From Cohaesibacter haloalkalitolerans (GTDB lineage Bacteria; Pseudomonadota; Alphaproteobacteria; Rhizobiales; Cohaesibacteraceae): 64,000 nucleotides of DNA. The stretch covers positions 806,001-870,000 of the forward strand of contig NZ_QNUM01000001.1 in NCBI RefSeq assembly GCF_003574655.1, in the 5' to 3' direction. Positions 42,658 through 51,278 of this stretch are shown piece by piece (within the stretch, counting starts at the first letter, position 1; each line of letters begins with the position of its first letter). The notes beneath the pieces were generated by a model. That model searched no databases. It had not been told where the DNA came from and was given only the letters and a program-made list of their open reading frames with translations. The position numbers and the translations under genes were made by a program.

Positions 42658-43018
42658 ACTTGGCCGTTTTGCCATGTTGTCTGGCGTCACGCAAGGATCC
42701 GGGCGGTCACATGATCGGGAGCAGAGGGGATGGCCGCTTGATGGCGCGCCTTGGGGGCAGTGCCACAAACGGCTGCTCTCGACGATAAGGCACCTGATCC
42801 AGTCTCCCGCTTTTGCCCATCTTGCGGGCGTGTCAGCGGGGCGGCCCTCACTAAAAATTAACCAAAACAGATTGATAGATCGTTACCATCCCATGAAGCG
42901 TCAATCAGGCCAGAGTATGGCGTAGCGACAGGCCTTGCGCTTTTGTGAAGGTTGCAAACAGAAAAGGCGGCAGAGTCTCTGCCGCCGGAGCGTGTTTCGG
43001 GCCTTCAGGGCGCTTGCC
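42658..43018. other. Intergenic stretch, accA to L,D-transpeptidase
   Basis: 361 bp between two minus-strand genes. It contains the accA terminator (42961-42986) and an AT-rich TTAACCAAAACAG patch near 42860. No gene was recognised; the L,D-transpeptidase promoter should lie here. Confidence 0.4.
42961..42986 (-). terminator. Intrinsic terminator of accA
   Basis: GGCGGCAGA (42966-42974) pairs with TCTGCCGCC (42978-42986); on the minus strand the hairpin is followed by CTTTTCTG. It lies 33 bp past the accA stop. Confidence 0.8.
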
Positions 43019-43972
43019 TTACAGCTTGGAGCCGATGGCCAGGAATTTCTCGCGGCGCAGTTTGCGCACTTCGTCCTTGCTCATGCCATCAAATTCGGAA
43101 AGGCAGTCGGCAATCATGTTGCCGGCGCGCTTGATGACCTTGGCCTTGTCGCGGTGGGCTCCGCCGACAGGCTCGGAAATAATGCGGTCGATGATCTTGA
43201 AGTCCATCAGGTCCTGAGCGGTGATCTTCATGGTGGTGGCAGCATCTTCGGCGCGGGTGGAATCGCGCCACAGGATGGAGGCTGCCCCTTCCGGTGAAAT
43301 CACGCTGTAAATGGAATGTTCCAGCATCAGCACGCGGTTTGCTGTGGCAATCGCGATGGCACCGCCCGAGCCGCCTTCACCAATGATGGTGGCAACATTT
43401 GGTGTGCCCAGCGCAAGGCAGGCGTCGGTCGAGCGGGCGATGGCTTCGGACTGGCCGCGCTCTTCTGCGCCGATGCCCGGATAGGCCCCGGCAGTATCGA
43501 CAAAGGTGATGAGGGGTATGTTGAAGCGGTCTGCCAGCTCCATGATGCGGACGGCCTTGCGATAGCCTTCAGGCCGGGCCATGCCGAAGTTGTGGCGCAG
43601 GCGGCTTTCGGTGTCGCTGCCCTTTTCCTGTCCAATGACAGCCACGGGGCGGCCGTGGAAGCGACCGAAACCGGCTTGAATGGCTTCGTCTTCAGCAAAT
43701 TTGCGGTCACCGGCCAGTGGGGTGAATTCCTCGATCAGGCCCGCAACATAATCCTTGAAATGGGGGCGGTCCGGGTGGCGGGCGATCTGCGTCTTGTGCC
43801 ACGGGGTCAGGTTGGCATAGAGATCCTTGAGAGCGTTGTCCGCTTTGGTCTGCAAGCGTTTGATCTCGTCGCCCACATCGACGGCCTCGCCAGTCTGCTG
43901 CAGAACAAGCAGTTCCTGCACTTTGCCTTCAAGGTCGGCGACGGGTTTCTCGAATTCCAGATAACTATGCAT
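43019..43972 (-). CDS. accA: Acetyl-CoA carboxylase carboxyltransferase subunit alpha
   Basis: Encodes 317 residues, the typical AccA length, starting MHSYLEFEKPVADLEGKVQE. Family segments are TPWHKTQIARHPDRPHFKDY, PVAVIGQEKGSDTESRLRHN, DTAGAYPGIGAEERGQSEAI and IGEGGSGGAIAIATANRVLM, the last around the oxyanion-type glycines of the crotonase fold. With AccD it transfers the carboxyl group from biotin to acetyl-CoA for fatty acid synthesis. The xerD gene lies 275 bp upstream on the same strand, as seen in many Rhizobiales. Confidence 0.97.
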   Translation of the reverse strand: MHSYLEFEKPVADLEGKVQELLVLQQTGEAVDVGDEIKRLQTKADNALKDLYANLTPWHKTQIARHPDRPHFKDYVAGLIEEFTPLAGDRKFAEDEAIQAGFGRFHGRPVAVIGQEKGSDTESRLRHNFGMARPEGYRKAVRIMELADRFNIPLITFVDTAGAYPGIGAEERGQSEAIARSTDACLALGTPNVATIIGEGGSGGAIAIATANRVLMLEHSIYSVISPEGAASILWRDSTRAEDAATTMKITAQDLMDFKIIDRIISEPVGGAHRDKAKVIKRAGNMIADCLSEFDGMSKDEVRKLRREKFLAIGSKL

Positions 43973-44247
43973 AGCGGGTTTGATCCAACTTCTTTCCTAT
44001 TGGTATCCACGGCACCTGACACTCCCTCTGTCTCCCGGCGCGAAAGCGCATTCGGGTGAGACAAGATCCGGCGGAGCGGGGCCATTTTTCATGCTTTCTT
44101 CAATGGAGAAAGCCCTGAACGATATGTCGCGGCCACGTTGGCCTTTTTTCGGTCCGGCTGTCAAGCAACAGACCGCCGTCGGTCTTTGCTTTGGGCCATT
44201 AACAACAACTATGATTAAGACAATGGCGGAAATAGGTCATGCCCATT

Positions 44248-45201
44248 TTAATCCGCATCGGGTTCGAAATCATCCGAGAGCGGATGGTGATGCTGGACCA
44301 GCTCGATCAGCCGCTCATCGAGAATGTGGGTATAGATCTGGGTTGTCGAAATGTCGCTATGGCCGAGCAGCTTCTGCACGGCGCGCAGGTTCGCGCCATT
44401 CTGCAACAGATGGCTGGCAAAGGCGTGGCGCAGCACGTGGGGGGAAACGGAACCGGCATCAAGTCCGACACCTGCAGCCAGTGCCTTCATTTCGCGGGCA
44501 AAGGCCTGACGGGTGTAATGCCCGTCCTCACCCGAAGAGGGGAACAGCCACGGCTGGGCGTTGAGCCCTTGCGGTAGCCCTGTGGCTTTCAGCATGGCGC
44601 GATAGCTGCGCATGGCTTCCTTGGCCCTGTCGGAAAGCGGCACCAGCCGCTCCTTGTTGCCCTTGCCGACAACGGACAGGAATTGCCCGTCCATATGGGC
44701 CGCAGAGGCGGGCAGGGTGACCAGTTCGGAGACGCGCAGGCCGGTTGCATAGAGCAGCTCCAGCAACACATAGAGCCGCATGGCCCGCACCTGGCGTTTC
44801 GGCGTCGGGCCTTCCAGCGAGGCATTGAAACGGGCGGCCTCGATCAGGCGGTCCACCTCCTGCACGGTCAGGATCTTGGGGAGCGGTCGCGCGCGCTTGG
44901 GGGCCTTGAGCGCTGTCGAGGGGTCGTCGGTGCGGTAGCCGTCGCGATAGAGGAAGCGGAACAGCTGGCGGATCGACGAAATCTTGCGGGCCACGCTGGA
45001 GGCGGCAAGTCCGCGTTCGGACAACTCGCCGATATAGGTGCGCAGATCCTCGGTGGCGCATGTCTCGAATTTCTCCGGCATGGTCTCGTTGAGATCTTCC
45101 AGATCCCGCTGATAGGCATCAAGCGTGTTGCCCGAGGCGCCTTTTTCGGCGCTCAGTGAATCCAGAAACAGATGAATGGCCTGATGGTTTGCCAGTGTCA
45201 C
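44248..45201 (-). CDS. xerD: Tyrosine recombinase XerD
   Basis: Encodes 317 residues from a GTG start (MTLANHQAIHLFLDSLSAEK). The N-terminal SAM-like core-binding domain is followed by the catalytic domain with Arg in LLYATGLRVSELV, Lys in GKGNKERLVPLS, HxxR in SPHVLRHAFASHLL, His in LGHSDISTTQIYTH and the tyrosine in that last segment. With XerC it resolves chromosome dimers at dif. It shows chromosomal context (accA on one side, aroK/aroB on the other), not integrase context. Confidence 0.95.
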   Translation of the reverse strand: MTLANHQAIHLFLDSLSAEKGASGNTLDAYQRDLEDLNETMPEKFETCATEDLRTYIGELSERGLAASSVARKISSIRQLFRFLYRDGYRTDDPSTALKAPKRARPLPKILTVQEVDRLIEAARFNASLEGPTPKRQVRAMRLYVLLELLYATGLRVSELVTLPASAAHMDGQFLSVVGKGNKERLVPLSDRAKEAMRSYRAMLKATGLPQGLNAQPWLFPSSGEDGHYTRQAFAREMKALAAGVGLDAGSVSPHVLRHAFASHLLQNGANLRAVQKLLGHSDISTTQIYTHILDERLIELVQHHHPLSDDFEPDAD

Positions 45202-45261
45202 GGTTGCAGCTCAATCCCTGTCGCAGGTCTTCCGATCGGTTAGGCTATCGGGTTTGGCGTG

Positions 45262-45402
45262 TCAGTTGATGGTTTTTGCCGGGATGCGGACGACCATCTC
45301 GCGCTGGGTCGGTTCGACGAAATTGGCCAGGGCAAATATCCCGCCCGCGACCAGTCCGCCAAGAACAAGAAGAAACACCAGCGCTTTGATCAGACTAGGC
45401 AT
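45262..45402 (-). CDS. 46-aa single-pass membrane protein between xerD and aroK
   Basis: ATG 45402 to TGA 45262 gives 46 residues. The sequence starts MPSLIKALVFLLVLGGLVAG, one membrane helix, and ends in a short polar tail VEPTQREMVVRIPAKTIN. It lies between xerD and aroK on the xerD strand, 61 bp upstream of xerD. Small proteins of this kind at the xerD/aroK junction recur, to my knowledge, in Rhizobiales; the function is unknown. The frame has coding-like composition and the tail is rich in charged residues typical of the cytoplasmic or periplasmic face. Conservation could not be measured here. Confidence 0.75.
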   Translation of the reverse strand: MPSLIKALVFLLVLGGLVAGGIFALANFVEPTQREMVVRIPAKTIN

Positions 45403-45631
45403 TGAAGAATCCTTGATTGGGGTTTTCGGCAACGATCATCTGCCAACCTAGCATCAATATATTGTTAATGTCATTTGTTTGGCATCGCTTTCCAATTCAT
45501 TTTGGCTCAATTGGGGACTGCGGCGGTCTGAACACATTGAATTTGAAATGGTTGCTTGACAGCTTTAACCTTTCCGGCGCAAACCTGACCCCGATTATCA
45601 TCGGCACAGGATGGCAGGTTTCAGGATACAC

Positions 45632-46222
45632 ATGGCGGATACGGATACAGCTGAGAACAAGGAACGGGAAGCGCGGGTCGTGGCCGCCCTGGCGGGGCGC
45701 CCGATTGTGCTGGTCGGTCTTATGGGGGCTGGAAAGACAACCATCGGGCGGCGCCTTGCCAAGCGCCTGTCGATTCCGTTTCGTGATGCTGACCAAGAGA
45801 TTGAAGCTGCCGCCAACATGACCATAGCGGAAATTTTCGAGCAACATGGGGAAGCGCATTTTCGCGATGGCGAGAAGCGCGTGATTGCCCGTCTGCTCGA
45901 CGAGGGCGATCAGGTGATCGCCACCGGTGGAGGTGCCTGGATGAATGCCGAGACCCGCGAGTTGGTGGCTGAACGCGGCGTGTCTGTATGGCTGAAGGCC
46001 GAATTCGATGTGCTGATGGAGCGGGTCAGGCGCAGGTCTCACCGCCCCTTGCTGCGCGACCCTGATCCTGAAGGGGTGATGCGCCGGCTGATGGATGAGC
46101 GCTATCCCGTCTATGAAACCGCCGATGTCATGGTCCTCTCCAAGGAAGCGCCGCATGATCAGATTGTCACCTCGGTCATCGAGGCGATTGAGCAGTTCAC
46201 CGGCATTGAAGGCGACAGCTGA
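45632..46222 (+). CDS. aroK: Shikimate kinase
   Basis: Encodes 196 residues from ATG 45632 (CAGGATACAC upstream); ATG 45611 would add seven residues. Walker A is LVGLMGAGKTTIGRRLAKRL, followed by DADQEIEAAANMTIAEIF (shikimate-binding Asp), FRDGEKRVIARLL (Arg), the ATGGGAWMNAET glycine loop, and the lid SHRPLLRDP. It phosphorylates shikimate in aromatic amino acid synthesis. It is followed by aroB, the next-but-earlier pathway gene, 107 bp downstream, a common alphaproteobacterial pair. Confidence 0.96.
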   Translation: MADTDTAENKEREARVVAALAGRPIVLVGLMGAGKTTIGRRLAKRLSIPFRDADQEIEAAANMTIAEIFEQHGEAHFRDGEKRVIARLLDEGDQVIATGGGAWMNAETRELVAERGVSVWLKAEFDVLMERVRRRSHRPLLRDPDPEGVMRRLMDERYPVYETADVMVLSKEAPHDQIVTSVIEAIEQFTGIEGDS

Positions 46223-46329
46223 GCGGAGGTCTGTGCATCTGTGCGCTGTGGCCGGTCGGGGTTTCTTTATTCGTGATGCGGGACTGTCCCTGTGATGCGA
46301 CGGTCCTTGTGAGTCTTGGGAGCAAAATA

Positions 46330-47445
46330 ATGAACAGTGTCAGTCATACGGTGCGCGTCGAGCTTGGAGACCGCAGCTACGATATCCTGATCGGGCGATC
46401 GATCCTGCCGGGTCTCGGTGACTATTTCAAGGAGCTGTTCCCGACCTCCCGGGCGATCATCATCACCGACAGCAATGTGGCGCGGCTGCATCTGGATACC
46501 GCTGAAACGTCGCTGGCCGAGGCGGGCATTGAATATCATGTCGTGGTCATGGAGCCGGGAGAGAAGAGCAAGAGCTACAAGGGGCTCATGAAGGCCTGTG
46601 ATGCGGTGCTCGACAGCAAGCTGGAACGTGGCGATATCGTCGTCGCGCTTGGCGGTGGTGTCATCGGGGATCTGGCCGGATTTGTCGCCGGTATCATCCG
46701 CCGCGGCATGCGGTTCATTCAGGTGCCGACAACCCTGCTCTCGCAGGTGGACAGCTCGGTGGGTGGCAAGACCGGAATAAACACCAGCCACGGCAAGAAT
46801 CTGGTCGGCCTGTTTAACCAGCCCCATCTGGTGCTTGCCGATACGGCGGTGCTGGATACCCTGACGCCGCGCGACTTCAAGGCCGGCTATGCGGAAGTGG
46901 CCAAATACGGGCTCATCAACCAGCCTGATTTCTTCGAATGGCTGGAAGCGCACTGGCAGGGCATTTTCGATGGTGGCCCGGAACGGGAGGAGGCGATTGC
47001 CCGCTCCTGTCAGGCCAAGGCTGATGTGGTGGCCGCCGACGAGAAGGAAGCCAACCAGCGGGCGCTGCTCAATCTGGGCCATACCTTCGGTCATGCACTG
47101 GAAGGCATGGCGGAATATGACGCAGCCCGGATCGTACACGGCGAAGGCGTGGCCATCGGCATGGTGCTGGCGCACGAGTTTTCAGCCCGGCTCGGTCTTT
47201 GCGATCCTGCCGTGACGGAGCGCGTTGTTGCCCACTTGCAAGCAGTGGGGTTGCCTACCCATATAAAGGACATTCCCGGGCAACTGCCGAAGGTCGATCT
47301 GCTGATGGACTATATCGCACAGGACAAGAAGGTGTCCCGGGGCAGTCTGAATTTTATTCTGACGCGCGGTCTGGGGCAATCCTTCGTGGAGAAGGGCGTT
47401 GAACCAGCCACCGTGCGGGCATTCCTTGAGGAGAAACTTGTCTGA
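46330..47445 (+). CDS. aroB: 3-dehydroquinate synthase
   Basis: Encodes 371 residues from ATG 46330, preceded by TTGGGAGCAAAATA. Family segments are EPGEKSKSYKGLMKACDAVL, GDIVVALGGGVIGDLAGFVA (NAD loop), QVPTTLLSQVDSSVGGKTGI, and metal ligands in GYAEVAKYGLI and NLGHTFGHALE plus GEGVAIGMVLA. It converts DAHP to 3-dehydroquinate, the second step of the shikimate pathway. The frame opens at 46273, but the first 19 codons are not family-like. Its TGA overlaps the ATG of the next gene by one base. Confidence 0.96.
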   Translation: MNSVSHTVRVELGDRSYDILIGRSILPGLGDYFKELFPTSRAIIITDSNVARLHLDTAETSLAEAGIEYHVVVMEPGEKSKSYKGLMKACDAVLDSKLERGDIVVALGGGVIGDLAGFVAGIIRRGMRFIQVPTTLLSQVDSSVGGKTGINTSHGKNLVGLFNQPHLVLADTAVLDTLTPRDFKAGYAEVAKYGLINQPDFFEWLEAHWQGIFDGGPEREEAIARSCQAKADVVAADEKEANQRALLNLGHTFGHALEGMAEYDAARIVHGEGVAIGMVLAHEFSARLGLCDPAVTERVVAHLQAVGLPTHIKDIPGQLPKVDLLMDYIAQDKKVSRGSLNFILTRGLGQSFVEKGVEPATVRAFLEEKLV

Positions 47446-48707
47446 TGGCTACCGGTCTCTGGCTGATTGCGCTGGCTATATTGATTCTGATCCTGCTGTC
47501 GGGCTTCTTTTCCGGCTCCGAAACGGCGCTGACCGCGGCGTCCCGTGCACGCATGCACCAGAAGGAGAAGAACGGCGAGCCGGGAGCGCAGGCGGTCAAC
47601 CAACTGCTGCAGATCAAGGAGCGGATGATCGGTTCGCTGTTGCTGGGCAACAATCTGGTCAATATTCTGGCGTCCGCGCTTGCCACAAGCCTGTTCATCC
47701 ATCTGTTCGGGCAGACCGGTGTTGTCTATGCAACGCTGGTGATGACTGTTGTCGTGCTGGTCTTCGCCGAGGTCTTCCCCAAGACATGGGCGATTTCCGA
47801 TCCGGACAATTTTGCCCTGCGGGTGGGGCCTTATGTTCATGTGCTCACCAAGGTGTTCGGACCGGCGATGGCCGCTGTGGAATGGCTGGTCAACCGGCTG
47901 ATTTCCCTTCTTGGTATCAGCGCCAAGGACAATCCGGCCCAATCCGGACAGGATGAATTGCGCGGTGCCGTCGACCTTCTGCACATGGAAGGCAGCGTGG
48001 TGAAGGCGGACAGGGACCGGTTTGGCGGTCTGCTCGACCTTGCCGATCTGGACGTGTCGGACGTTATGGTCCACCGGACCAACGTCATGTCGATCAATCT
48101 GGACGACGGCCCGGAGTCAATTGTCGATCAGGTGCTGAAGAGCCCCTATACCCGCATTCCGCTCTGGCAGGGCGAGCAGGACAATTTCATCGGCATCCTG
48201 CATGCCAAGGATGTGTTGCGGGCGCTGGCCGAGGTGCGGGGTGAGGCCAAGGATCTGGACGTGGTGGCCGTTGCTTCCGAGCCGTGGTACATCCCCGATA
48301 CGACAAGCCTCAAGGCCCAGCTCAATGCCTTCCTGAAGCGCAAGAGCCATTTTGCCCTCGTCGTGGACGAGTATGGCGAAGTGATGGGGTTGGTGACGCT
48401 GGAAGACATCATCGAAGAGATTGTGGGCGATATTGCCGACGAGCATGACATCGACGTCAAGGGCGTCCGCAAGGAGCCGGATGGTTCGGTGCTGGTGGAT
48501 GGGGCCGTGCCGATCCGTGACCTCAACCGGGCGCTGGACTGGGAGCTGCCGGATGAAGAGGCAACGACGATTGCCGGCCTTGTCATTCATGAGGCACGCC
48601 AGATCCCCGAGCCGGGACAGGGCTTTACCTTCTACAATTTCCGCTTCCGGGTTCTGCGCAAGGAGCGCAACCGGATCACCTCGCTGAGGATAACGCCGGT
48701 GCAATAG
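47445..48707 (+). CDS. HlyC/CorC (CNNM-CBS) transporter family protein
   Basis: Encodes 420 residues. An N-terminal DUF21/CNNM membrane domain begins GLWLIALAILILILLSGFFS with the family SGSETALTAASRARMHQKEK motif, followed by FPKTWAIS, a pair of CBS domains (ISINLDDGPESIVDQVLK... region and KSHFALVVDEYGEVMGLVTL) and a C-terminal CorC/HlyC transport-associated domain. Members move magnesium or cobalt ions or aid resistance. The start codon overlaps the aroB stop (TGATG), so it is the third gene of the aroK-aroB unit. A hairpin at 48764 terminates it. Confidence 0.92.
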   Translation: MATGLWLIALAILILILLSGFFSGSETALTAASRARMHQKEKNGEPGAQAVNQLLQIKERMIGSLLLGNNLVNILASALATSLFIHLFGQTGVVYATLVMTVVVLVFAEVFPKTWAISDPDNFALRVGPYVHVLTKVFGPAMAAVEWLVNRLISLLGISAKDNPAQSGQDELRGAVDLLHMEGSVVKADRDRFGGLLDLADLDVSDVMVHRTNVMSINLDDGPESIVDQVLKSPYTRIPLWQGEQDNFIGILHAKDVLRALAEVRGEAKDLDVVAVASEPWYIPDTTSLKAQLNAFLKRKSHFALVVDEYGEVMGLVTLEDIIEEIVGDIADEHDIDVKGVRKEPDGSVLVDGAVPIRDLNRALDWELPDEEATTIAGLVIHEARQIPEPGQGFTFYNFRFRVLRKERNRITSLRITPVQ

Positions 48708-48763
48708 GGTCCCTGGAGGGATCACTTTTGGTGATACCGATGCGGACGGATGCTGATGCTGGC

Positions 48764-48793
48764 AGGCCCCGGGTGGGGCCTTTCGGTTTCTTC
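48764..48793 (+). terminator. Intrinsic terminator of corC-like gene
   Basis: AGGCCCC (48764-48770) pairs with GGGGCCT (48775-48781), then TTTCGGTTTC. It sits between convergent corC and bolA and could serve both. Confidence 0.7.
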
Positions 48794-49052
48794 AGGGCCT
48801 GATGGTTTCCAGTGCCAAAGCATGGATTGGACCTGCGAGCTCTTCTTTGATAATATCATGCACCATTCTGTGGGCCTGGACCCGGGAGAGATTGGCAAAG
48901 AGCGGGCTGGCAACGCGAACCCTGAAGTGGCTTTCCCCTTCAGGACGAGCATGCTCGTGGCCTATGTGAAGGTCTGATTCATCTATCACCTCTAACATTG
49001 TGGGCTGAAGGTGGATGTTCAATTTTTTCTCAATGTTCTGCTTGACGGTCAT
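48792..49052 (-). CDS. bolA: BolA family protein
   Basis: Encodes 86 residues from ATG 49052 (MTVKQNIEKKLNIHLQPTML), the normal length; the upstream extension to 49124 is unlikely. Hallmarks are LEVIDESDLHIGHEHARPEG, SHFRVRVASPLFANLSRVQA and HRMVHDIIKEELAG, with the conserved His residues that bind [2Fe-2S] with monothiol glutaredoxins. It acts in iron homeostasis or cell shape control. It is divergent from the J-domain gene, an order frequent in Alphaproteobacteria. Confidence 0.94.
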   Translation of the reverse strand: MTVKQNIEKKLNIHLQPTMLEVIDESDLHIGHEHARPEGESHFRVRVASPLFANLSRVQAHRMVHDIIKEELAGPIHALALETIRP

Positions 49053-49349
49053 GGCTGGGAATGGTGAACTGTTGCACTTCCTGATTATGGGGTGATTTGG
49101 GTCTCTTTGTCTGATCTTATGCAAATGGGGTTCTTTTCCCGTTTCGCAATAGAATTCTGATTCAAATTATAGGTCTCACAGTTTGAGATCCTGTCATCCT
49201 TGACGGTTTCCTGAACGGCCCTCTGGTCGTTCACTCCCGGTTGCCTGTCAAAACAACGCCTTGGAGCGTTTCAGCGAGGGTCCGCCAGCGCAGATTGCTC
49301 CATAGATCATACACAAGATAAAACTAGCGTCCGGAGACAAGCTGAGTTC

Positions 49350-49979
49350 ATGAACCTTGACTCGAAACTGTTCGACTCTATCCGTATCAAACCTGATGCA
49401 GACCGTCGCAAAAAGCAACAGCAAGAAGAAACTTGCGAATGGCCTGGGTGTGAAAGCAAGGGCGGCTGCAAGGCGCCCAAGCGCGGTTCGGGTGGTCGAG
49501 AATTCCATAATTTCTGTGAAACGCATGCTCGCGAGTTCAACAGAAACTACAACTATTTTACCGGCATGGACGACGAAACCGCCGATGCCGCCAAGGCCAG
49601 CACGGCCACCGGTGACCGTCCGACCTGGAAGATGGGCGTCAACGCATGGGGCAATGCAACCGATCAGGCCGGGGAGTCCATGGGCAAGAGCTGGGAGACC
49701 ACCGGTTTCTCCGACGGCCGTGCCCAGCGTGCCGCCGAGCGGATGAAGCGCCGGTCCCGTCATCAGGGCCAGACCCGCAAGCTGCGCCCGCTTGAGGCAA
49801 AGGCCTTTGACACGCTCGGGCTGACGCTGCCTGCGTCGGCAGATGATGTCAAACGCGCCTACAAGCGGCTGCTGAAAGAGAACCACCCCGACCTCAACAA
49901 GGGGGATCGGGCGTGTGAGGAACGACTTCAGGACGTGATTGCCGCCTACAATACTCTCCGCGCTGGCGGCTATTGCTGA
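49350..49979 (+). CDS. J-domain protein with N-terminal cysteine cluster
   Basis: Encodes 209 residues. The J domain is at the C-terminus (about 148-205): AFDTLGLTLPASADDVKRAY, KRLLKENHPDLNKGD with the HPD triad. The N-terminus has a C/H-rich stretch (TCEWPGCESKGGCKAPKR, then FHNFCETHAREFN) that could bind zinc. It would stimulate an Hsp70-type ATPase. It precedes cobS in the same direction, 264 bp upstream, as in related genomes, but a link to cobaltochelatase assembly is inference. Confidence 0.9.
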   Translation: MNLDSKLFDSIRIKPDADRRKKQQQEETCEWPGCESKGGCKAPKRGSGGREFHNFCETHAREFNRNYNYFTGMDDETADAAKASTATGDRPTWKMGVNAWGNATDQAGESMGKSWETTGFSDGRAQRAAERMKRRSRHQGQTRKLRPLEAKAFDTLGLTLPASADDVKRAYKRLLKENHPDLNKGDRACEERLQDVIAAYNTLRAGGYC

Positions 49980-50243
49980 TCGCCTTTTGCCGTCTGGCCC
50001 GGGTGGCCGGACGGTGCTCGCCCGTTTGCGGCCCATTTGCCGCTGCTGTCCTCTTTTTTTGGCAAGGTGGGCGCAAAGTGGCAATCTTTCCTTTCCTTTT
50101 CGGTCGTGTTTGTTCTAAGTTGCCCAACTGAACAGCTAGGCATTTCAAGAAGGTCCTCTGCGGGGTTTATCTCGACCTGTTTCGATCTCAACCCCTCCAG
50201 GTAAGACACCTCAGTCCAGAGTGGCCTCATCCAGAGCAGTGTT

Positions 50244-51230
50244 ATGAATGATATGAGCAACGAGATTTCCAATTTGCCGGATACCGAGGTGTCTGTGCGT
50301 GACGTGTTTGGCATCGATATCGATCTGAAGGTTCCTGCCTACAGTGAAAGAAGCGATCATGTGCCTGATTTTGATCCCGATTATCTGTTTGACCGGGAGA
50401 CCACGCTGGCGATTCTTGCAGGCTTTGCCCATAACCGCCGCGTGATGATTTCCGGCTATCACGGCACGGGCAAGTCGTCCCACATCGAGCAGGTCGCCGC
50501 ACGCCTCAACTGGCCGTGTGTTCGCGTCAACCTCGACAGCCACATTTCCCGTATCGACCTGATCGGCAAGGACGCCATCGTCCTCAAGGATGGCAAGCAG
50601 ATTACCGAGTTTCGCGACGGCATTCTGCCTTGGGCGCTGCAGAACAATGTGGCGCTGGTGTTCGACGAATATGATGCCGGCCGTCCTGACGTGATGTTCG
50701 TCATTCAGCGCGTGCTGGAAGTGGCCGGTCGTCTGACCTTGCTTGACCAGAACCGCGTCATTCGTCCGCATCCTGCCTTCCGCCTGTTCGCAACGGCCAA
50801 CACGGTCGGGCTGGGTGATACCTCCGGGCTCTATCATGGTACGCAGCAGATCAACCAGGGCCAGATGGACCGCTGGTCGATTGTCACCACGCTCAACTAT
50901 CTGCCGCATGACAATGAGGTCAATATCGTTCTGGCCAAGGTCAAGTCGCTGGTCGGCGAAGAGGGCAAGGATATCGCCAACAAGATGGTGCGCGTTGCCG
51001 ATCTCACCCGTAATGCCTTCATGAATGGCGATCTTTCCACGGTCATGAGCCCGCGCTCCGTGATCACATGGGCAGAGAATGCCGAGATCTTCGGCAATCT
51101 GGGCTTTGCTTTCCGGGTGACCTTCCTTAACAAGTGCGACGAGCTGGAACAGCCTCTGGTGGCCGAATTCTACCAGCGCTGCTTTGGCGAAGAGCTGCCT
51201 GAATCCTCCCTGAATGTTGCCGTCAGCTAA
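50244..51230 (+). CDS. cobS: Aerobic cobaltochelatase subunit CobS
   Basis: Encodes 328 residues, an AAA+ ATPase of the MoxR-related type. It begins with a short [20 protein letters not shown] leader and shows Walker [21 protein letters not shown], Walker [17 protein letters not shown] and sensor region [20 protein letters not shown]. With CobN and CobT it inserts cobalt into hydrogenobyrinic a,c-diamide in the oxygen-dependent B12 pathway. It is followed by cobT after 48 bp. The B12 product is required by ethylmalonyl-CoA mutase in this window. Confidence 0.97.
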   Translation: MNDMSNEISNLPDTEVSVRDVFGIDIDLKVPAYSERSDHVPDFDPDYLFDRETTLAILAGFAHNRRVMISGYHGTGKSSHIEQVAARLNWPCVRVNLDSHISRIDLIGKDAIVLKDGKQITEFRDGILPWALQNNVALVFDEYDAGRPDVMFVIQRVLEVAGRLTLLDQNRVIRPHPAFRLFATANTVGLGDTSGLYHGTQQINQGQMDRWSIVTTLNYLPHDNEVNIVLAKVKSLVGEEGKDIANKMVRVADLTRNAFMNGDLSTVMSPRSVITWAENAEIFGNLGFAFRVTFLNKCDELEQPLVAEFYQRCFGEELPESSLNVAVS

Positions 51231-51278
51231 GGGCTGCGGATACAGATCGATCAAGAGGGAACAAGCGGGAAATCAGGC

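Noticed and set aside
44248-45201. Tyrosine recombinase as a sign of an integrated element
   Set aside because: Length, motifs and the accA/aroK neighbourhood identify chromosomal XerD, not an integrase; no att-site duplication was seen.
49990-50014. Hairpin CCGTCTGGCC...GGCCGGACGG after the J-domain gene as a terminator
   Set aside because: A stable stem, but no T-run follows, and cobS may be read through from upstream.
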